NCBI GenBank assembly: GCA_024275165.1
Contig: JAJRZQ010000015.1
Location: 35,324 to 99,323, forward strand
DNA from: a bacterium
GTDB lineage: Bacteria > SAR324 > XYD2-FULL-50-16
DNA: 64,000 nt
Direction of reading: 5' to 3'
Under the pieces are notes generated by a model. It did not search any database, had not been told where the DNA came from, and worked only from the letters and a program-made list of their open reading frames with translations. Every line of letters begins with the position of its first letter. The first letter of the stretch is position 1. Positions 54,272-63,129 of this stretch are shown here, in pieces. Made by a program: the position numbers and the translations under genes.

Positions 54272-54937
54272 ATGCGTTTGATTCCCTTGATCTTGGTTTT
54301 GCTCGGCGCCTTGGGTTGCACCACGGCTAGAGATCGCGACCAAGAAACGAATCTGTGGCAATCTTACGAGTTTAAATCAGGGCAGATCGAAGAGGCCTTT
54401 AACCAAAGGTTTCGCACCGCGAGCCTCTACCTCGACAACCAGATGGTCTTAGAGGTAGACGCGCTCTACCGAGATCGGGCCTATCGCAGCTTTTTTCAAG
54501 GGGACTTAGCCAGGCTTTATTTTTATAGCGCGAAGCAAAAAGCGCAAATCTGGGCCAAGGAACAAGAAGAATATGAAAACAGCTATGCCTTTATTGCCGT
54601 GATCTATTCTGGAGGGTACAAGGCCCCCGACTTCGGCCACCCCTCCAGCCATTGGCAGGCCTTTTTAAAAGACGACGAGGGGGATCTCTTGCGCCCTTCC
54701 TCGGTCAAACGACTCTCGAAAAAAAGCAAAGAAGCGATTTTTTTAGAAAAATATTTCCGCCCTCTCGACCGCTGGGGCGAGGTTTATTTGCTTCAATTCC
54801 CTAAGCTCCATCGCTCGATTCCTCAAGGAAGCGGGGCAATGGAACTGATCTTTTCAGGGTTAAAGGGGCAAGCTCGCTTGCAATGGAAGGACTTAAGCCT
54901 TTTCACCCAAGAACGAAATCGTTTTTTTATTGATTGA
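54272..54937 (+). CDS. Uncharacterised lipoprotein
   Basis: 221 residues with a lipoprotein signal (PLILVLLGALG-C, C16). The mature part is alpha/beta and rich in Tyr, Arg and Phe (RTASLYLDNQMVLEVDALYRD, RLYFYSAKQKAQIWAKEQEEY, EVYLLQFPKLHRSIPQG), with the pattern of a beta-sandwich domain. I do not recognise the family. It starts 2 bp after the binding-protein gene, so co-transcription and possibly a shared pathway are likely. Confidence 0.68.
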   Translation: MRLIPLILVLLGALGCTTARDRDQETNLWQSYEFKSGQIEEAFNQRFRTASLYLDNQMVLEVDALYRDRAYRSFFQGDLARLYFYSAKQKAQIWAKEQEEYENSYAFIAVIYSGGYKAPDFGHPSSHWQAFLKDDEGDLLRPSSVKRLSKKSKEAIFLEKYFRPLDRWGEVYLLQFPKLHRSIPQGSGAMELIFSGLKGQARLQWKDLSLFTQERNRFFID

Positions 54938-55090
54938 GGGCAGGGGATCAAAAATCTCTTCTCTCCTTGACATTCTAGTCTAAATCAAAGAAAATCCAGC
55001 ATTAATGCCACAGCGCAGAGTTTTTTTTATTCTGCTGAATCAGCCTTGCGAGCTTAGGCCGCAGGCTGTCAACCCCAGCCCGGAACAGCG

Positions 55091-56925
55091 ATGAGCAAGT
55101 TAAAAGAACGCTACCTCAAAGGCCCCAACTACTTTCATCCTGAAAAGCCAAGCGCGGTTGGGAGTCGCAACAGCCTGTATCGAGAAGATCGGAACGAGTA
55201 CCAAGAATCCGCTCTCTTAATCAATGAAGAGGTAGATAAAATCCTGACTCATGTAGCCGCTAAGCTGCCCCCCGAAGTGGCGAGCAAAGTGGAAGTCATG
55301 GGGGGAATTAAATCCAAACTGCACAACTACTACAACCAGACTTATCAAAACATGCTGAACCGCTATTTGGTTACGGCAGAAGATGAACTGGCAAAAAGTA
55401 CCGCGACCTCGTTGATAAAGAAGAGTACATTCAACTCCATAAATATACCCCCCGCTTAGTCAGCGACCTGATTGACCAACTGGCCGAACCCAATGTGTTC
55501 ACCACCAATGATGTAGAACGCTCTATCGCCTCGACCTATGTCAGCCTGCAAGACAACCTCGAACGCAGTGTCAAGGCGCTGGAAAAAAAGACCAACAGCC
55601 TACTCCTGCAACGCACGGATGTGGGAAGCTTCATCACCAGCGGCAAAGCCTTCAATGTGGTGAAGTGCAGCTTTAAAAACAACCAGCAAAAGCCCAACAC
55701 GGTGGTGGATGTCAAGATGGCGGTGAACATCTTAGACGCGGAATTGATCAACCCCATCTATCACTATCAAAAGCCGATTCAAGACCTCTTAAAGGAGGTG
55801 GTTTCCAATCACATCCATGAAGAAATCGACCGCAAAGTCGAAACCATCAACCTCTCTTTACAAAAAGACGGGAAAGCGAAACTCGACGGCAAAACCGAAC
55901 TCTTTGAACGACTCAAAAGCTTAGAAGGTTATTTAGGTTTTGAAGAAGTGGATAACGATGAGCAGTCGAAACGCTATGAATACATGTCCAAGCAGTTGAT
56001 CGATTCTTTGGACGCCACGACTTTTGAAATCCCCAGCCATGAATGGGACCCCACCAATGTGCGAGAAAACCTAAAAAGCATTCTCGACGCGGAGCATGTG
56101 CACAGCCGTGGTTTCAATCAGGTGATCAGCATGCTGACCACCATCTTGGACAACTACAAACTCGGCTATCAGTACATCAACAACTTAAAAAATGCCCGAG
56201 ATTGCAACATCATGGAATACAGCCCTGCCGATCAGGGAGAATTGCCCGATGAGACCTTCTCGATTAAACTGAGCTATACTGATTCAGATCAACTCCGCGA
56301 GCAAAGAAAGGCCTACAACGCCCAAACAGACGCGTTAAAAAAACACATTGAGCAGGCGGCGCAGGTCGTGGAAAAGCTTTATTTAAAACACGCCGCGGCG
56401 GACAAGCAAACCACCTATGGCGACTTAGCCGGCAAATACCTGGCAAAAGAAGGAGAGCTGCCCCGAGAATGGAAGGAACTGGTTTTTAGCGAAGCGAAAA
56501 ACCTAGAAAAGGTGACCTCCAATCAAGAATTCGTACGCGATATGAAGGCGACCTTTACCTTGATGGAAACTCAATTGAGTCGCGCCTTCGGCAACAACTT
56601 CACCCCTGAGCGACAAATTTCTTCAGAACGGATTGCCTTTTTAAAAGAGCAGTTCTCTCGCTTTACCGCTCAGATCAATCCCCACCACCTGCAACAGGGC
56701 TTGGTGATTGAAATGGATGTAACCAGCGTCAAAAAAAATCCGACCACCTTAAAGAATATTTCGAATGTACTCAATGAGTTACTCTTTAATATCTCGAAGA
56801 AATTTGTAGACCAAAGCATTCAAGACTTTGAAGACAAAAACAAAAAGGAGGCCGCTCCTTTGAGTGAACGCTTCAACCATGTCTTGAACAAAATGGAAGA
56901 CAGCCTAACGGGAATGGGAGTTTAA
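55091..56925 (+). CDS. Large cytoplasmic alpha-helical protein, interrupted by a -1 frameshift
   Basis: Two adjoining frames form one protein. The first frame (55091-55459, 122 aa) drifts into nonsense after GCA-AAA; re-reading one A of the run 55393-55397 continues the protein in the next frame to 56925 ([22 protein letters not shown]...), about 611 residues. Deletion of one A is the simplest explanation; a programmed -1 shift is less likely. The protein has no signal or membrane helix and is helix/coiled-coil rich, with [35 protein letters not shown] and a C-terminus similar to filament-type proteins. A relation to spirochaete cytoplasmic filament protein CfpA is an idea only, from length and style. 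No known function. Confidence 0.6.
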
Positions 56926-56982
56926 TCGCAAACAAGCTTCACCCCTTGCGCAAAGCTTCTCGCGCGCAATGATAAAAAAAAC

Positions 56983-57004
56983 CCGCGTAAAGCGGTTTTT
57001 TTTT
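56983..57004. terminator. Bidirectional intrinsic terminator
   Basis: A-run, CCGC (56983-56986), loop GTAAA, GCGG (56992-56995), T9 (56996-57004); an A-run precedes on the left. Serves the plus-strand gene ending 56925 and the convergent minus-strand gene ending 57085. Confidence 0.75.
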
Positions 57005-57084
57005 ACCTTTGCCTTGCTGGAAACAAGCAATATGTCCAAAAGGGAAATACCATAAAGCCGCTAAAGCTTGCGCAGACAATCGAC

Positions 57085-58539
57085 TCAAGGCGCGGAGTTC
57101 ACCCGTATCTTTTTACCGTTGAGTTGATAGGTCAAAATCATGGCCTCTAGTTTTTGGATATTTTTTGGCGGAGAGAAAAAAAGAATCTGAAAATCCAACT
57201 GCCGCTTAAACCCCCTGCCTAAAGTAATTTCGCTAGCCCGAGCGCGGTTGTTTTGCTCTCGCAACAGCTCTTTTTTGCTCAGGGTACTCAATTGACGATA
57301 AGATAATATTTTTCCCGCATAGGCCTTCGCTTCACTGACTTTACGATTGCTTTTATCGTACAGGGCGCCGCTCAACAGCACCGCGCGCACCAGGTCGTCT
57401 TTCGCGTGCAGGTTTTTGAGCGTCCCCTGCAAGGCGAAAAGCTTCCCCTTCAGGTGAGGGTTGTCAATCTCTTTTCCCTCAATGGGCTGTAAAATCGAGA
57501 GTTTTGGGACTCGGCTTGGAGTGCGCTGGGGTTGACTTGGCTTGGGTTGCAAATTGAGCTTGGCCAAAACGCGGCCTTGGTAATACAGCAGAGGATCATA
57601 ATATCGATAACCTCCCCACCCCAAAAGGCCTAAAAAACACAAAAAGAAGGCCACCTTCCAATAACCCCCTCGGCTTGGCTTTTTATTTTTTTTCTTTGAT
57701 TTTTGAACCTCCTCTTGAGGTGATAAAGAAGCCGAAAGCACTAGTTCCTCATCAAGGTCGGGGAACTCCGAATTCTCATCTGTAGATAAAAATAAACTTT
57801 TATCTTCTAAACTGAGTTCTTCACCCAGTTCACCCAGTTCCTCATCACCGAGGTGTACCGACTCCATGTATTGGTGATCTGCCTCTGTATTGGCGTCTCC
57901 ATCCGCCTCTTGCGCAAAAGCGTCTTCTGCGAAATCACCAAGGGAATCCGTTTCTTCATCTTCTTCCAGGCCCGTAATATCGGGGAGTTCGCCAAGATCC
58001 TCCGCATCTTCGATGTCGGGCACGGCACCAAAGGGTGCCTCATCCTCTTCCGTAAAGGTGTCATCCAACTCGCCCAGCTCTTCATGGTCCTCTAATTCTT
58101 CCAGTTCCCCGAGTTCTTCATGATCTTCCAATTCATCAAAATCATCGGTTACCGCAATGGGCTCCTTGAGTTCTATTTCTTCTTCCAACTCCTCTAGGCC
58201 GCCTAGACCGCCGGCTTCGTCTGTTTCAGGGGCGAACTGGGTTTCTACCGCCTTTTGGGGTTCAATCGAGCTGACCTGCCCTGCCTGATCCAATTCAAAG
58301 TATTCCCCGCACTGGCCGCAATGGGCTTGAATAACCGAGTCGGTAAAGCGAGTTTTTGGGATGGCGTATTGGGTTTCACAAGCGGGGCATTGAGCGATAA
58401 CCCGCTCCGGGGCGTCTCCCCCTTTTTTAACCAGAATCGGCTTGTGGCAATTGGAACAGCGGACAAAGGATTCACCGGTGGGCACCTTGTCTGCGTCAAT
58501 TTCATAAAGGGTACTGCAATGACTGCACTGAATCTGCAT
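57085..58539 (-). CDS. Zinc-ribbon membrane protein with acidic repeats and DUF3426-like domain
   Basis: 484 residues from ATG 58539, GGGAG upstream. Two MJ0042-type zinc ribbons: CSHC...CSNC near residues 5-35 and CPAC...CGQC near 52-80. A very acidic region of ~160 residues follows, with a duplicated 12-residue unit ELEDHEELGELE. A membrane helix lies near 310-330 (WKVAFFLCFLGLLGWGGY), then a periplasmic beta-rich domain (about 375-484; LKGKLFALQGTLKNLHAKDDL, VRAVLLSGALYDKSN) resembling DUF3426. This domain order is common in deltaproteobacteria; function unknown. Confidence 0.78.
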   Translation of the reverse strand: MQIQCSHCSTLYEIDADKVPTGESFVRCSNCHKPILVKKGGDAPERVIAQCPACETQYAIPKTRFTDSVIQAHCGQCGEYFELDQAGQVSSIEPQKAVETQFAPETDEAGGLGGLEELEEEIELKEPIAVTDDFDELEDHEELGELEELEDHEELGELDDTFTEEDEAPFGAVPDIEDAEDLGELPDITGLEEDEETDSLGDFAEDAFAQEADGDANTEADHQYMESVHLGDEELGELGEELSLEDKSLFLSTDENSEFPDLDEELVLSASLSPQEEVQKSKKKNKKPSRGGYWKVAFFLCFLGLLGWGGYRYYDPLLYYQGRVLAKLNLQPKPSQPQRTPSRVPKLSILQPIEGKEIDNPHLKGKLFALQGTLKNLHAKDDLVRAVLLSGALYDKSNRKVSEAKAYAGKILSYRQLSTLSKKELLREQNNRARASEITLGRGFKRQLDFQILFFSPPKNIQKLEAMILTYQLNGKKIRVNSAP

Positions 58540-58858
58540 GAACTCTCCCAAGGGCGAACGCTGGCGTTCGTCTGTTTTTATTATCTTTACTCTAATCTTC
58601 GCGTTTGATCAATTCCAGCGCTAAAAAAGTTTTCACAAGCTGGAAACAACTACCTTTGATCCGCGTCTCCGCTTTCTAAAGGCTTGCGAAAGCAAGGGTG
58701 ATCTGGTTAGATAGAGAAAAGAAAAGACTATACCTCCCTTGAGGATGAAGAAAAAAATAGTTTTTTTAGAAAAAAGGCCTTTTTTGTGCATAACGATGGA
58801 CAAATAAATATCCCAAACTTGAATAGATCACCTTTTTTACTTGTCCGGGAGAAGCGAT
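58540..58858. other. Divergent 319-bp spacer
   Basis: No coding frame or RNA gene found. A perfect 16-bp palindrome AAAAAAGGCCTTTTTT (58770-58785) lies in an AT-rich tract that is likely a promoter region for the secreted protein at 58859; candidate -10 TAAATA stands near 58804 but no clear -35. The zinc-ribbon gene is transcribed away on the left. Confidence 0.4.
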
Positions 58859-59809
58859 ATGATGCGACCCATTCAACGCCTTTGCGCCATTGTGGCCTTA
58901 TTGGCATTCACTTTGCCCGGGGCGGAGCTTTTAGCTCAAAGCGTTTCCACCCAAGGGAACATTATCCGCAACATTGTCGTCATTCCCGATGAAAATGAGG
59001 ATTATATCCTTCAAATAAAAGGCATTTTTACACCTCAAAGCCTTTCGCAGGTTCGCATGCGGCACAAGGCAAACAGCACCAAAATGACCCTGATCCTGCC
59101 AAATACTTTGCTGGATCCAACCAACATGAAACGAAAAGTGGTCAGTTTCGATGAAAGCCTGCCCTTAGAATCGGTGAACACAACAGAAGGCTATAACCGC
59201 AAAAGCGAAAATCCAAATTTTCAAACCACTTTAGAGATTCTTTCGCGCAAGGTACTGCGCACCGAACTGATCGAGCCCATCACCAGCAGCCTTTTACAAT
59301 TTCGCTTAGTGGACGCGGAAAAACAAAACAGAAACGCGAAAAACATGTTCAGCGACCGGGCCTTAAAAAGCGCGCGAGATCGACAAGAACAATTTTCCGC
59401 CAAAAGACAACAAGAGCTAGAAGCGCAAAAGCAACAAACCGCCTCGAAAACTCGCAGTGACGCCAATGAAATTATCAAGCAATACCAAAAACCCGTGGTT
59501 TTGCAATTGAGCCTCATCAATGGAACGGGAAACCCCAAAAAAGGGTACCAACTCTCCGTATATCTCGGGAACATGCAAAAAAAGTCCTTAGAGCGCCGCT
59601 TGGGTCTGAAAATGGATGTGGTCAATATCGCCAACGCCAAACGACCAGAGATTAAAGAAAGCACCATCTTTTATAAAGAAAATTACTTAAAGGCCGCCTT
59701 GACTTTAGCGCAACGCATTGGCGGGAAACAACGAGTCATGCCCATGCAAAATCAACACGAAAAAATTGGGGTTGATGTCGAAATTTACCTCGGCACGAAT
59801 TACCGCTAA
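58859..59809 (+). CDS. Secreted protein with N-terminal AMIN-like and C-terminal LytR_C-like domains
   Basis: 316 residues from ATG 58859 with GGGAG upstream; the next codon is also ATG. A signal peptide is clear (QRLCAIVALLAFTLPGAELLA). Residues ~30-95 look beta-rich (RNIVVIPDENEDYILQIKG, KMTLILPNTLL), of AMIN type. A charged coiled region (LKSARDRQEQFSAKRQQELEA) follows. The C-terminal ~100 residues have the LytR_C pattern: VLQLSLINGTGNPKKGYQL, then VVNIANAKRPEIKES and ALTLAQRIGG. LytR_C and AMIN both occur in cell-envelope proteins. It is followed by the next secreted protein 20 bp later. Confidence 0.65.
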   Translation: MMRPIQRLCAIVALLAFTLPGAELLAQSVSTQGNIIRNIVVIPDENEDYILQIKGIFTPQSLSQVRMRHKANSTKMTLILPNTLLDPTNMKRKVVSFDESLPLESVNTTEGYNRKSENPNFQTTLEILSRKVLRTELIEPITSSLLQFRLVDAEKQNRNAKNMFSDRALKSARDRQEQFSAKRQQELEAQKQQTASKTRSDANEIIKQYQKPVVLQLSLINGTGNPKKGYQLSVYLGNMQKKSLERRLGLKMDVVNIANAKRPEIKESTIFYKENYLKAALTLAQRIGGKQRVMPMQNQHEKIGVDVEIYLGTNYR

Positions 59810-59829
59810 TTACCCACCGGGAACAAGCT

Positions 59830-61332
59830 ATGAAAAACAGCATTAAACAAATTTTTCTCGCCTCCCTGGCCTTGGTTGCGTTGGGCCTAGGAGGGCTCAA
59901 CGCCATGCCAAAGTACACCGATAAGCAAACAGCGATTGCTTTGGCTAAGGTATTGGATAAGGGGAGCTTTGGTCGTTATACCGTGGCTTCTACTTATGTG
60001 CAAAACGCGAGCAACAAGGATTATTACATCTCCGTGATTCTTTCCAACGGGGAAAGTCAAAAGTGGAACCTCAAGCAGATTTATAAATGGAGCCGCGACG
60101 ACAAATTGACCTTGAGCAACAACCGTACTCTGCTTTTTTTAGACCCCAAAGACAGCCGATTTGTCATCTTGGATAAAAATGAATTCCATCGCCAAGCTCT
60201 AAAAGCCAATGTCTACATCAAAACCTTTGGCCCCGGCGACCCTTTAGAAGGGAGGCAGTTTCGCTTTCACATCAAGGCCTTTAATTTGATCAGCCCTCGT
60301 GAAACAGCCTTCGGCAGAAACAAAATGGGCAGTAAATATCGTTATATCATTGATCTTTATAACGGGACTAAGGAATTGCTCACCTTTGAAGATGCGTACC
60401 ACATCATGAAAAACAACCTCCTCAAGGTAGAAAAGCAATCCAAACAAACCACCTTTGGCCGTGCCTATCATGTAACCAAAATCTTAGCTTACCCCAAAGG
60501 GAAAATCGAAAACGGGGTCGCCCAATTTGGGGTCGAGGTCCAGTTTGACCAAAACATCCAACTCACCGGGGAGCAGTTCCCCATGGAGATCTATGAAGAT
60601 GTAACCTACAATCCCCGCACCAAAAGAAGAGAGGCCCGCTTTGTAATGGATTTAACCATCCCCAATGCGGAAAAACTTGCCGAAGTCGCCCCGATTCATA
60701 GCCTGGAGTACCTGTACAACATCCGCATCGCGAAAAGCACAAAGTACCCGAAACGCTTGTACTTGAGGGCCAATTTCAATCCTGAGTTTTTAGATATTCC
60801 CCCCGTGGTCTACAAAAACAGCGACAACTCGGTTTACATCAACTTTTTTACCATGCTGGATCAATCTGTTTTGACCCGCTCCACCCTGTTGCATAAGAAA
60901 AAACTCGAAAGAGTGAAGAAAAAAACCAAACGAGCCATCCGGGTAAAAAAGGAAATCAAACGAGATTCCGATTATGGAAGGGCTTTTGTAGCCGCCCTGG
61001 AATCGCAAAAGCAGGTTCAGATCATTCAAGGGACTCCAGCAAAGGTAGAAAAACTTTTGGAAGGAATCCGCCAGTTTGAGGAAGCTGCCCTCTATGCAGA
61101 AACGGATCAGCAGTTGTATGCTTCATTAAACAAGAGAAACGAATTGCGAGAGAAAGTGATTCTTCTCACCTTAGAAGAGGTGGAAGAAACCCTAGGACAG
61201 CCTGACCTCGATAACAATAAGGTAAAAGTACTCTTAGATCAATTGGACCTAGCCGAGTCTTTCAGCGGCAATGAGCAATCTTTGCGTAATATTGTCGAAT
61301 TGAGAGAAAAGTTGATCGCTTTACAGAAATAG
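59830..61332 (+). CDS. Large secreted protein of unknown function
   Basis: 500 residues with a signal peptide (IFLASLALVALGLGGLNA). The first ~380 mature residues are beta-rich, with three related stretches around DYYISVILSNGESQKWNLKQIYKWS, KYRYIIDLYNGTKELLTFEDAY and RRFEV-like blocks, suggesting repeated domains. A basic segment (KKKLERVKKKTKRAIRVKKEIKRD) then leads to an acidic helical C-terminus (LEEVEETLGQPDLDNNKVKVLLDQLDLAES). No family recognised. It is co-transcribed with the LytR_C-like gene and followed by an intrinsic terminator; cheZ comes next. Confidence 0.68.
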   Translation: MKNSIKQIFLASLALVALGLGGLNAMPKYTDKQTAIALAKVLDKGSFGRYTVASTYVQNASNKDYYISVILSNGESQKWNLKQIYKWSRDDKLTLSNNRTLLFLDPKDSRFVILDKNEFHRQALKANVYIKTFGPGDPLEGRQFRFHIKAFNLISPRETAFGRNKMGSKYRYIIDLYNGTKELLTFEDAYHIMKNNLLKVEKQSKQTTFGRAYHVTKILAYPKGKIENGVAQFGVEVQFDQNIQLTGEQFPMEIYEDVTYNPRTKRREARFVMDLTIPNAEKLAEVAPIHSLEYLYNIRIAKSTKYPKRLYLRANFNPEFLDIPPVVYKNSDNSVYINFFTMLDQSVLTRSTLLHKKKLERVKKKTKRAIRVKKEIKRDSDYGRAFVAALESQKQVQIIQGTPAKVEKLLEGIRQFEEAALYAETDQQLYASLNKRNELREKVILLTLEEVEETLGQPDLDNNKVKVLLDQLDLAESFSGNEQSLRNIVELREKLIALQK

Positions 61333-61363
61333 ACTTCTTCAACCTCAACCTACAATGGATCCA

Positions 61364-61403
61364 CCCGGCTTTTTTGATCCCAAAAAGCCGGGATTCTTTT
61401 TTT
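61364..61403 (+). terminator. Intrinsic terminator before cheZ
   Basis: CCCGGCTTTTT (61364-61374), loop TGATCCC plus one base, AAAAAGCCGGG (61382-61392), then ATTC and a T7 run to 61403. An 11-bp stem. Confidence 0.85.
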
Positions 61404-61407
61404 AGCG

Positions 61408-61422
61408 ACTCCCTAAGGGAGT
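61408..61422. promoter_or_regulatory. 15-bp palindrome upstream of cheZ
   Basis: ACTCCCT-A-AGGGAGT (61408-61422), 7-bp arms around one base, 17 nt before the cheZ ATG. It contains AGGGAG, which is too far from the ATG to be its ribosome binding site, so a protein operator or a leader hairpin is more likely. Confidence 0.4.
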
Positions 61423-61439
61423 AAATACAGAGTTTCTCC

Positions 61440-62681
61440 ATGACCGCTCAAACACATAACTGCACTTTAACCCAAGAAGAGTTTCTAGACAGCTTTATCC
61501 AGCTTTATCACGCGATTAAAGACTATGAGGAACTCTTAGTCAGCTTCGCCGATGAAACACAGCTCGACGAGCAAACCATCAAGCGGGAGATGCGTAAACG
61601 GATCAACCAAATGCAATTTGATGGGGTGAGTACCAAATCCATGGAAATGATCGGGGCCTACCTGCGATTTTCCCTTAAAAACTTCCAAGGCGATAAACTG
61701 AGTTTTGCCGTGCCCGATGAGCCCACGGATGACTTTTTCGCGGCCAATGAGGGCTTGCTCCCCACCGCGAAGGCCATTGCGAAGGCCGAGCAGGGTTTAC
61801 TGGAGGTACAAGAAAAAGTCTATTTTTTAACTCGCCTGCTCCCCCCCAGAAATACCGAACGCCTCAGGCTGCTTTTAAAATCCATCTCCAGTTTATTCAA
61901 GGCGATTATTCGCCAGGATTTTGTAGATTTAGAAGGGCATATCAGTCATATCAACCACATCACCGCCAATCGGGATAGCTATTTTCTCATCAACGAGATT
62001 GGGCGCACCGTAAGGGAAATCCATGACAACTTACAAGACTTTTCGGCTCATGTTCCCGTAGAAAGCTTAGATCAACAGGTCATGGATGATATGCCCGACG
62101 CGATTGACAAGCTCAACTTGGTCATCCAAAGGATGGAAACAGCGGCCAACTCGACTTTAGACCAAGTAGAAGACCTACTGGATCGAAACGCCCACCGCCA
62201 AGAACACAACTCCGAATTGCTGCAAAGCTGCCAGCAAATGGAAACCAAATTAGCCGAAATTAAGGAAAAGCACCCTGAAATCGAGGGGCTCAATGAACTG
62301 GAAGATATATTAAAAAACAACCTCATCACGGAGCTCCATCAGCGAGCTGAGGAATTGAGAAGTGATGAAGGGGTTTTCTTTGAAATCATCGGCAACCAAT
62401 CCTTTCAGGATCTCACCGGCCAAACCATTAAAAAGATCATTAAATTTATCGAACAACTGGAATTAAGCCTCCTGAGCATCTTGCAGAAATACAGCAACCA
62501 ACTGCCCCAAGGAACGGATTCGACAACAACGCCCCAAAAAGCGGAGCTATCCCCCTTAGTGGGAACCGCGGAAGAAGGGTTGATTTTAGAAGGCCCGAAA
62601 GACAACGCGGCAGAGCGAAGCACCGGTCACGCCACCAGCCAGTCGGCAATCGACTCCATGTTGGCCGAATTCGGCTTTTAG
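61440..62681 (+). CDS. cheZ: Chemotaxis protein phosphatase CheZ, long form
   Basis: Dephosphorylates CheY-P to set the motor bias. 413 residues, about twice E. coli CheZ. The catalytic core is clear: four-helix bundle with IGRTVREIHDNLQDF and INKLNLVIQRMETAANSTLDQVE-type helices, and QSFQDLTGQTIKKII, where D324 and Q328 correspond to the catalytic pair. The C-terminal SQSAIDSMLAEFGF is the CheY-binding peptide. The N-terminal ~180 residues are an extra helical domain. Placed next to FlaG and other likely flagellar genes on the other strand; end overlaps the next gene by 4 bp. An earlier palindrome may control it. Confidence 0.93.
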   Translation: MTAQTHNCTLTQEEFLDSFIQLYHAIKDYEELLVSFADETQLDEQTIKREMRKRINQMQFDGVSTKSMEMIGAYLRFSLKNFQGDKLSFAVPDEPTDDFFAANEGLLPTAKAIAKAEQGLLEVQEKVYFLTRLLPPRNTERLRLLLKSISSLFKAIIRQDFVDLEGHISHINHITANRDSYFLINEIGRTVREIHDNLQDFSAHVPVESLDQQVMDDMPDAIDKLNLVIQRMETAANSTLDQVEDLLDRNAHRQEHNSELLQSCQQMETKLAEIKEKHPEIEGLNELEDILKNNLITELHQRAEELRSDEGVFFEIIGNQSFQDLTGQTIKKIIKFIEQLELSLLSILQKYSNQLPQGTDSTTTPQKAELSPLVGTAEEGLILEGPKDNAAERSTGHATSQSAIDSMLAEFGF

Positions 62682-63079
62682 TTTTTGGAAGACTCGACAA
62701 CTCCATCTAAGGCCCCGCTTGACGGGGCCTTGGTGGTTTTAGGGGAGGGCTGTTTTTTTTCCTCTTTTTTGAGGGGATCACTCAATTTAGCGATGCGCTG
62801 CGGGGGCGATGGCTCAGGGGTTCCTGTCACCAGTGAAGCTGCCAGTTCTCTTTGGTATTGGATAAAATCTTGCTTGGCCAGGTTGGTATTGTCTGGGCGG
62901 GTGGAATCCGCCGCAGGAGGGACTAAGCTACAACCAGGGGCTTGAGAGGCTCGTTCCTTGGCCTCTGCGCTCAAGTCAACTTGTTGCAAGGGGTCTGGTA
63001 AGCCTTCCAGCCCTAAAAGACGGCGCAAAAGGCGTTGAACCTTATAGGCCTCTTGAAAGCCTCGATCTCTTTTTTCCAT
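62678..63079 (-). CDS. Uncharacterised Lys/Pro/Ser-rich protein in flagellar neighbourhood
   Basis: 133 residues. N-terminal helix (RGFQEAYKVQRLLRRLLGLEGLPDPLQQV), then a disordered-looking Ser/Pro/Lys-rich tail (PEPSPPQRIAKLSDPLKKEEKKQPSPKTTKAPSSG). No recognised family. Same strand as flaG and just 50 bp after it, so a flagellar role is possible; the coding region also contains the cheZ hairpin (see terminator). A start at the ATG 63079 has no strong ribosome binding site. Confidence 0.45.
   Translation of the reverse strand: MEKRDRGFQEAYKVQRLLRRLLGLEGLPDPLQQVDLSAEAKERASQAPGCSLVPPAADSTRPDNTNLAKQDFIQYQRELAASLVTGTPEPSPPQRIAKLSDPLKKEEKKQPSPKTTKAPSSGALDGVVESSKN
62709..62730 (+). terminator. 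Hairpin after cheZ
   Basis: AAGGCCCCG (62709-62717), loop of about 5, CGGGGCCTT (62723-62731): 9-bp stem inside the tail of the minus-strand gene. A short T-run (GGTGGTTTT) follows on the plus strand, so termination of cheZ is possible but not strong. Confidence 0.5.
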
Positions 63080-63129
63080 GCGTTGAACCCAACAAACAAG
63101 TCCCCAAAAACCCCCATGCTCTGCGTAGC

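Noticed and set aside
55391-55398. Programmed -1 frameshift in the helical protein gene
   Set aside because: The A5 run is not a strong slippery heptamer and no downstream stem was found; a sequencing or mutational deletion of one A is simpler.
57853-58123. Plus-strand frames in the zinc-ribbon gene
   Set aside because: Low-complexity serine-rich frames are the antisense of the acidic repeat region.
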